From assembly GCF_026810365.1 (NCBI RefSeq), contig NZ_CP113948.1:1823001-1887000 (forward strand): a stretch of 64,000 nt of DNA. Reading direction: 5' to 3'. The position numbers and the translations under genes were made by a program. Numbering within the stretch: position 1 is the first letter of the stretch; each line of letters starts with the position of its first letter. Below the pieces are notes generated by a model, which ran no database searches, had not been told where the DNA came from, and saw nothing but the letters and a program-made list of their open reading frames with translations. Source of the DNA: Flavobacterium praedii. Lineage in GTDB: Bacteria > Bacteroidota > Bacteroidia > Flavobacteriales > Flavobacteriaceae. This document shows positions 59,321-64,000 of the stretch, in pieces.

Positions 59321-60790
59321 TTATTTGATTATTCTCAATTTTACAAGTAATTTATCAAACGTTTGATTAATTTCAGGCGAAACTATCATTTTATAATTGA
59401 TAAAACCATATACAATTGTTACCAGAATAGATTTTAACACTATACCAACGATTGGATGCAAAGGAAACTGCCAAAAGTAAAACAGCAAAAATACGAACAA
59501 AGAAATTCCTGCTGAAATCAAGTTTTGTTTAGTAAAAGGAAACAAATGCATGCGTTTTACAACAAAAAGCAATTTAGCTAAACTATAACATGTTATCGAT
59601 AATAAAGTAGCGAATGCGGAGCCAATAATTCCAAATAACGGTATAAAAATCATATTCAAAACTACTGTTAAAACTACTAAACCTACACCCAAAAACAATA
59701 CGGCACGATAATATTTTGAATTAAAGATGATCGCATTATTATTGCCTAATATCAGATCAAAATATTTTGAAAGCCCAATCATAAAAACTACCAATATACC
59801 TCCACAATACTCTTTCGGCATCATTTCATACAATTGATCGATATTAACAAAAATACACAACATAACAAAACCTCCTACAATTTGAAGATTAATCGAAGTT
59901 TTTTTATACAAAACATTTAGTTCATCATGCTTGTTTTCATGCATCAGTTTTGCTGTAATAGGATATACAATTTGGTGCATCGCTCGACTTGGCACCGAAA
60001 TTACTAATGCAATATATGTGGCTACAGAATAAAAAGCAATGTTCCCAATATCCATATATTGATTAAGCATTATTTTATCGCCATCAAGAAGCAAATTTGC
60101 AACACTACCCGACAAAATAATATACGAAGTATACACTAAAATTTCTTTTACATTCCAAGGTATTGTAAATTGAAAAACAGGCTTTTTTATCCTAAAAGCA
60201 TAAAACATGGTAACCAAAAATGCTACAAAGTATATTCCAGCAGTCAAATAAATAAAGTCAACAACTGTAATCCATTTAAAATATATTCCCAAAAGAGCAA
60301 TTAATGAAAATAAACGCAAACCTACCTCCTTTATAAAGTTACCAAAAACGGAAAACATATGTACCCTAGCCCAAGCATAAAAAATCTCAAAATAAGCCAT
60401 ACAGATACCTACAAAAGGAATAAGCCAAATAAAATCTTTTACAATTGGATTTTTCTTTGTTACAAAAAAGGCAATTTCATCATAAAAAAACAATCCAATT
60501 AAAAGGATTGGAATAATTAACAAAATAGGGAACAAAACCGTAAATGACAGAAACTGATTTTGCTCTTTTTCAGATTTGCATTGCGAATAAAACTTCACCA
60601 ATGTATTTTGCATTCCAATTGCAAATAATGGCATAATTACATTGGCACATGATAAAATATAATTAGACAATCCATAAAATGTTTTACCTAAAATTGGAGG
60701 AAACAAAAACAGTGTACTTATTCCCCCTATTGCAAAACCGATATAGGTTATTATTGTATTTTTTAAAGACTGATTTAATACTATACCCAT
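59321..60790 (-). CDS. polysaccharide/oligosaccharide flippase (Wzx-like, MOP superfamily)
   Basis: A 489-residue integral membrane protein with 12-14 predicted helices. The N-terminus LKNTIITYIGFAIGGISTLFLFP, the central FYSVATYIALVISVPSRAMHQIVYPITAKL and the C-terminal GIIGSAFATLLSITCYSLAKLLFV are typical of the polysaccharide biosynthesis/flippase family. It would flip a lipid-linked glycan across the inner membrane. It follows the GT4 gene with a 49-bp gap that holds a small tandem repeat, and is part of the envelope-glycan group 59.3-64 kb. Confidence 0.9.
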   Translation of the reverse strand: MGIVLNQSLKNTIITYIGFAIGGISTLFLFPPILGKTFYGLSNYILSCANVIMPLFAIGMQNTLVKFYSQCKSEKEQNQFLSFTVLFPILLIIPILLIGLFFYDEIAFFVTKKNPIVKDFIWLIPFVGICMAYFEIFYAWARVHMFSVFGNFIKEVGLRLFSLIALLGIYFKWITVVDFIYLTAGIYFVAFLVTMFYAFRIKKPVFQFTIPWNVKEILVYTSYIILSGSVANLLLDGDKIMLNQYMDIGNIAFYSVATYIALVISVPSRAMHQIVYPITAKLMHENKHDELNVLYKKTSINLQIVGGFVMLCIFVNIDQLYEMMPKEYCGGILVVFMIGLSKYFDLILGNNNAIIFNSKYYRAVLFLGVGLVVLTVVLNMIFIPLFGIIGSAFATLLSITCYSLAKLLFVVKRMHLFPFTKQNLISAGISLFVFLLFYFWQFPLHPIVGIVLKSILVTIVYGFINYKMIVSPEINQTFDKLLVKLRIIK

Positions 60791-60795
60791 TAATA

Positions 60796-60837
60796 GGAGT
60801 TTAAAAGTTTAAAGTTGAAAAAGTTTAAAGTTGAAAA
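60796..60837. repeat. short tandem repeat in the GT4-flippase spacer
   Basis: AAGTTTAAAGTTGAAA occurs twice in tandem, with a partial third unit (GTTTAAAAGTTTAAAG). It fills the gap between the two genes. Confidence 0.6.
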
Positions 60838-60839
60838 CC

Positions 60840-62132
60840 TTAAACCTTTGAATGTATCAATTTTGATAATTCTTTGGTTAAATTTTTTCTGGAATATTTT
60901 TGCAAACCTACACCATAAGATTGTAATTTCCCTTCCAAAAATTGATTGTAATACGATTTAATGGTGTGTTTTAGTTTTTCCTTCTCTGTATATTCAAAAA
61001 ATACACCTGTATTGGTTTCTGTTATGATTTCGGCAAAATCAGAATCTTTTGGGCCAATTCCAATAATTGGTCTATTAGAAACCATATATTCAAATAATTT
61101 TCCGGGAATAATACTTTTGGTTTCCGCAGAGTCAATTTCGATAAGCAACAATACTTGAGAATTCCTTTGGTGCGCCACCGCTTCCGAATGGGAAACATAT
61201 CCTAAATTATTCAAATACCTTTCCAAATTAAATCGTGAAATAGTATCTAACACTTCCTGACTAACGGCTCCTATTAATTTAAGTTCTAAATGATTTTTAA
61301 AATCAGGTATTTCCTGAAGCAATTCGGTTAAAGATTCCCACAATATAGTTGGATTTCGTTCTGACAAAAAAGAACCTATATGCGCCAAACTGAATTTAGA
61401 ATCTAAAGTAACGGGTGTTAGGGGTTCTGTATCAAATCCATTGGTAATAACAGCGATTGGTTTGTTTGTTATTGCTCTAAATTCAGATTTAGTTGTTTTA
61501 CTGGTGACAATAATAGTATCGGCAGTATTCAAGACACGAAATTCCAATGCTTTGTGTTTGTTTTCTGCTTTGGCTGATAATTTTAACGATTTATGATAAC
61601 CGATAGTTGTCCAAGGATCCCTAAAATCAGCAAACCAAGTTACTTTTAATTTTTGCTTTAAAACCAATCCAATTAGATGTAAACTATGTGGAGGCCCAGA
61701 TGTAATTATGGTATCAATTTTATTCTCAACAATGTATTTTTCCAAGTACTTTACAGATGGTTTAACCCAAAAAACTCGTGCATCAGGAATAAATAGATTG
61801 CCGCGAACCCACAACATAGTCTTTTCCAGAAAAGTTTGTTTCTTCTGATTTGGAATAATACCCGAACTAATTTTTTTGGTTTTATTTTTAGAAAAAACCG
61901 AAGCCAATTGATACGGCTCGAAAATTTTTTGCTTTAAAACAATCGCTTTATCCGATACTTCTTTTCCTAAATTGGCATCAACAATTGGATAAGTTGGATT
62001 CTCAGGAATATAAACAATGGGCTGAATATCAAAATCCGGCAAATATTTTACAAACTTAAGCCAACGCTGAACACCAGGCCCTCCAGCTGGTGGCCAATAG
62101 TACGTTATAATAAGGATTTTTTTTGTGTCCAA
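60840..62132 (-). CDS. family 4-like glycosyltransferase (GT-B fold)
   Basis: A 430-residue cytoplasmic glycosyltransferase. N-terminal KKILIITYYWPPAGGPGVQRWLKFVKYLPD is the classic donor-fold start; SGPPHSLHLIGLVLK, WFADFRDPWT and the C-terminal PGKLFEYMVSNRPIIGIGP (nucleotide-sugar-binding E-x7-type region) are typical of the GT4 group. It adds a sugar in surface glycan assembly; donor and acceptor are unknown. The start is TTG (62130-62132): no in-frame ATG lies just upstream, and this start gives the usual N-terminus. Confidence 0.85.
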   Translation of the reverse strand: MDTKKILIITYYWPPAGGPGVQRWLKFVKYLPDFDIQPIVYIPENPTYPIVDANLGKEVSDKAIVLKQKIFEPYQLASVFSKNKTKKISSGIIPNQKKQTFLEKTMLWVRGNLFIPDARVFWVKPSVKYLEKYIVENKIDTIITSGPPHSLHLIGLVLKQKLKVTWFADFRDPWTTIGYHKSLKLSAKAENKHKALEFRVLNTADTIIVTSKTTKSEFRAITNKPIAVITNGFDTEPLTPVTLDSKFSLAHIGSFLSERNPTILWESLTELLQEIPDFKNHLELKLIGAVSQEVLDTISRFNLERYLNNLGYVSHSEAVAHQRNSQVLLLIEIDSAETKSIIPGKLFEYMVSNRPIIGIGPKDSDFAEIITETNTGVFFEYTEKEKLKHTIKSYYNQFLEGKLQSYGVGLQKYSRKNLTKELSKLIHSKV

Positions 62133-62193
62133 AATGATAAGGATTTGTATTAAATAATTAAATCAAGAATCAATTCCGAAAATAATCGGGAAG

Positions 62194-64000
62194 TTAATTC
62201 ATGTTCTTAAATCCATTCTTTTTCTCAAAGTAAATCCCACCAATCAAAAGAAACAACATTCCAATCGAACTAACAAGCGTAATTACACTTCCTGTTTTCA
62301 CTACTTGAGGCTCAAACTTGAATTCGATGCTATGTTTTCCTGCTGGAACTACAATAGCTCTCAAAGCATAATCAGCTCTCATGATTGGAGTCTCTTTACC
62401 ATCAATTAAAGCTTTCCAGCCTTTTTCATAATACATCTCAGAGAAAACAGCTAAACCTTCATTAGAATTGTTTGATGTATATTTCAATTTATTAGGCTGA
62501 TAGTCATCCAAGGTTATGGTAGCCGAACTGTCTTTGGCGAAAGCCTTATTCTTTATTTCCGAAAATTCATTCCCATTGATAATAGCTAGGTTTTTAGAAT
62601 TCACTTTATCCAAAGCTTTCATTTCTTCATCTGGATTAGTTACCAATTTAACTCCACTTACAAACCAAGCGTTTCCATTGGCATCTGGGTTAATAATTGG
62701 ATATTCCTTTCCATCTTTATCTAATTGAATCACATACTTTACATTCAACATATTAAGTATTTCCACATTGTTTTTGGCAATTTGATAATCAAATAATTGT
62801 TGCATTCTTTGAGGCTTGACAGCACTATATCCTCCAATTGCTTTATGAAAATAAGAAGTTCGTGCTTGCATTAGACCTTGTATATCAAAAACACGATAAT
62901 TAGTAGTGTCTTTTAGAATTTCTGTATCAGTTGGTGTTTCTTGAAAAGGCACTTCAACTTCTCTAGCGCTTATAAAATCTTTGTTCGAAACATAATTTTT
63001 GTCCACAAAAAATAAATCAGACACCATAAATAAGCCAACCAAAATAATAGCCGTGTTTTGGGCAATTTTATTTTTAACGAACAGCCATAAAGTACCAGCA
63101 GCTATCAAAATAAAAAAACCAGATCGTAATAAATCTGCACTATACAATGATCTTCTATCTGCTTTTAAGGCATCTACAAAACTCGGCCCATAATTTTCAA
63201 GAAAAGAACTATCATTTACACCTGAAAAAGTAAATAAACTTTTGGACAAGAACAGAATCAAAATCAATCCTAATCCAATTGCCCCTGATTGCAACAACGG
63301 TTTTAATTGTTTCTCTTTTTCTAATTTAAAAAAAGATTGCAACCCCATAATTGCCAAAACCGGAAAACACAATTCCAGAATAACTTGAATAGATGATACT
63401 GCTCTAAACTTATTATACATAGGAATATGATCGATACAAAAATCCGTCAAAGCAGGAAAGTTTTTCCCCCAAGAAAGAATTAAAGTAACTAGAGCTCCAC
63501 CTAAGAATGCATATTTAATTTTCCTTTCATCAATAAACAAAGCCAAAATTCCCAAAAAGAAAACCACTGCTCCTATATATGCTGGCGCAGATACAATAGG
63601 CTGATCCCCCCAATACGTAGGCATACCCGAAACAAAATCGGTGGCTTGAGCTTCTGGTACTCCCTGTGAAATCATAAACTCAAACATTTCACTATCTGTT
63701 CCAACCTTTTCATTATTAGATCCTCCAAATAATCGAGGTGCAATAAGATTAAAACTTTCCGCGATACCATAACTGTATTCTGTAATATAGTCACGAGACA
63801 TTGCAACATCAGTAGTTCGTTTTGAACCGTCTGGGTTAAAGCTTAAATCGCTTTTTCCACGAGTACTAAAATTGGCATATTCGACGGTCGCCAATAAATT
63901 TGTTGCGTTGGAACCAATGGCTATAATACCAGCACCTATTAGAGTTCCTATCGAATACAATAAAGACTTATATTCTTTTGATTTAATCCCTTCATAAATA
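62194..64000 (-). CDS. YfhO-family membrane protein (5' end beyond the window)
   Basis: At least 602 residues, open to the window edge; a TTG at 63960 is not the real start, since the frame continues upstream (SKEYKSLLYSIG). Several membrane helices (about AYIGAVVFFLGILALFI, AFLGGALVTLILSW, PVLAIMGLQSFF, TAIILVGLFMVSDLFFV) alternate with a large extracytoplasmic region containing DYQPNKLKYTSNNSNEGLAVFSEMYYEKGWKALIDG, the YfhO signature, and a last helix (VITLVSSIGMLFLLIGGIYF). YfhO proteins are GT-C-like membrane enzymes linked to glycosylation of envelope polymers. It is 61 bp before the GT4 gene. Confidence 0.88.
   Translation of the reverse strand, partial: IYEGIKSKEYKSLLYSIGTLIGAGIIAIGSNATNLLATVEYANFSTRGKSDLSFNPDGSKRTTDVAMSRDYITEYSYGIAESFNLIAPRLFGGSNNEKVGTDSEMFEFMISQGVPEAQATDFVSGMPTYWGDQPIVSAPAYIGAVVFFLGILALFIDERKIKYAFLGGALVTLILSWGKNFPALTDFCIDHIPMYNKFRAVSSIQVILELCFPVLAIMGLQSFFKLEKEKQLKPLLQSGAIGLGLILILFLSKSLFTFSGVNDSSFLENYGPSFVDALKADRRSLYSADLLRSGFFILIAAGTLWLFVKNKIAQNTAIILVGLFMVSDLFFVDKNYVSNKDFISAREVEVPFQETPTDTEILKDTTNYRVFDIQGLMQARTSYFHKAIGGYSAVKPQRMQQLFDYQIAKNNVEILNMLNVKYVIQLDKDGKEYPIINPDANGNAWFVSGVKLVTNPDEEMKALDKVNSKNLAIINGNEFSEIKNKAFAKDSSATITLDDYQPNKLKYTSNNSNEGLAVFSEMYYEKGWKALIDGKETPIMRADYALRAIVVPAGKHSIEFKFEPQVVKTGSVITLVSSIGMLFLLIGGIYFEKKNGFKNMN

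Noticed and set aside
60796..60837. Possible CRISPR-like array
   Set aside because: Only two to three units of about 16 bp in direct tandem without spacers; no cas genes. No CRISPR array was seen anywhere in the window.
62171..62190. Inverted repeat TTCCGAAAATAATCGGGAA after the YfhO gene as a terminator
   Set aside because: The stem is interrupted and no T run follows on the minus strand; the spacing also suggests that YfhO and the GT4 gene are cotranscribed.
1..64000. tRNA or rRNA genes, prophage or integrase genes
   Set aside because: No cloverleaf-like GC-rich segments with the TTCGA-type arm, no rRNA sequence and no integrase, transposase or phage structural gene were noticed while reading both strands.

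Overview
The window is low-GC DNA from a member of the Bacteroidota, almost certainly a Flavobacterium or close relative. The signs are a SusC/SusD pair, a type IX secretion sorting domain, flavobacterial families (BatA-like VWA protein, TIGR02757, YaiO, YfhO, FolE), little Shine-Dalgarno sequence before starts, and many TANNTTTG boxes of the Bacteroidota sigma factor just before start codons.

Layout. 1-5.1 kb: the end of a DUF937-type gene, two small envelope proteins, the peroxiredoxin Bcp, a conserved 486-residue protein of unknown role and a PhnP-like metallo-beta-lactamase-fold hydrolase. 5.1-9.4 kb: a minus-strand run of a BatA-like protein, a dihydroorotase homologue that has lost its metal-binding histidines, a DUF4870 membrane protein and a serine esterase. 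9.7-13.2 kb: a lactonase, a DEAD-box helicase and a lone receiver-domain regulator. 13.6-19.9 kb: a HEAT-repeat membrane protein, a processive GT2 synthase and a YaiO-type outer membrane barrel in a tight row, followed by a DUF4838 protein; this looks like a synthase-dependent exopolysaccharide system. 20.3-24.6 kb: housekeeping genes (TIGR02757, LolD, FolE, an endonuclease III without iron-sulfur cysteines, an ECF sigma factor with a 47-residue partner gene).

25.2-53.3 kb is a large polysaccharide utilisation locus for beta-1,3-glucan (laminarin-like), all on the minus strand. It holds two sugar transporters, a GH17-like lipoprotein, a cytoplasmic GH149/GH94-like phosphorylase, a clan GH-A glycosidase, a GH16 laminarinase lipoprotein, a surface glycan-binding lipoprotein, SusD, SusC, a membrane-anchored propeller/LuxR regulator, an FN3 lipoprotein and a giant (about 2070-residue) modular secreted protein with a type IX sorting tail. 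The inferred flow is surface binding and cutting, import through SusCD, periplasmic trimming, inner-membrane import by the MFS proteins and phosphorolysis in the cytoplasm. A shared 20-bp element lies 170 and 171 bp upstream of the -7 boxes of the susC-like operon and of the giant-protein operon, and is the best candidate operator for the locus regulator.

54.0-64.0 kb: UvrA, a small unknown protein, an MscS channel, and an envelope-glycan group (flippase, GT4 glycosyltransferase, and a YfhO protein cut by the window edge).

Non-coding structure is rich. There are four copies of a roughly 190-bp MITE-like element (one with a perfect 9-bp target duplication), two copies of a 120-140-bp double-hairpin repeat with compensatory changes, a pair of diverged dispersed repeats, and a small GC-rich palindromic element that has entered coding sequence in at least two genes.
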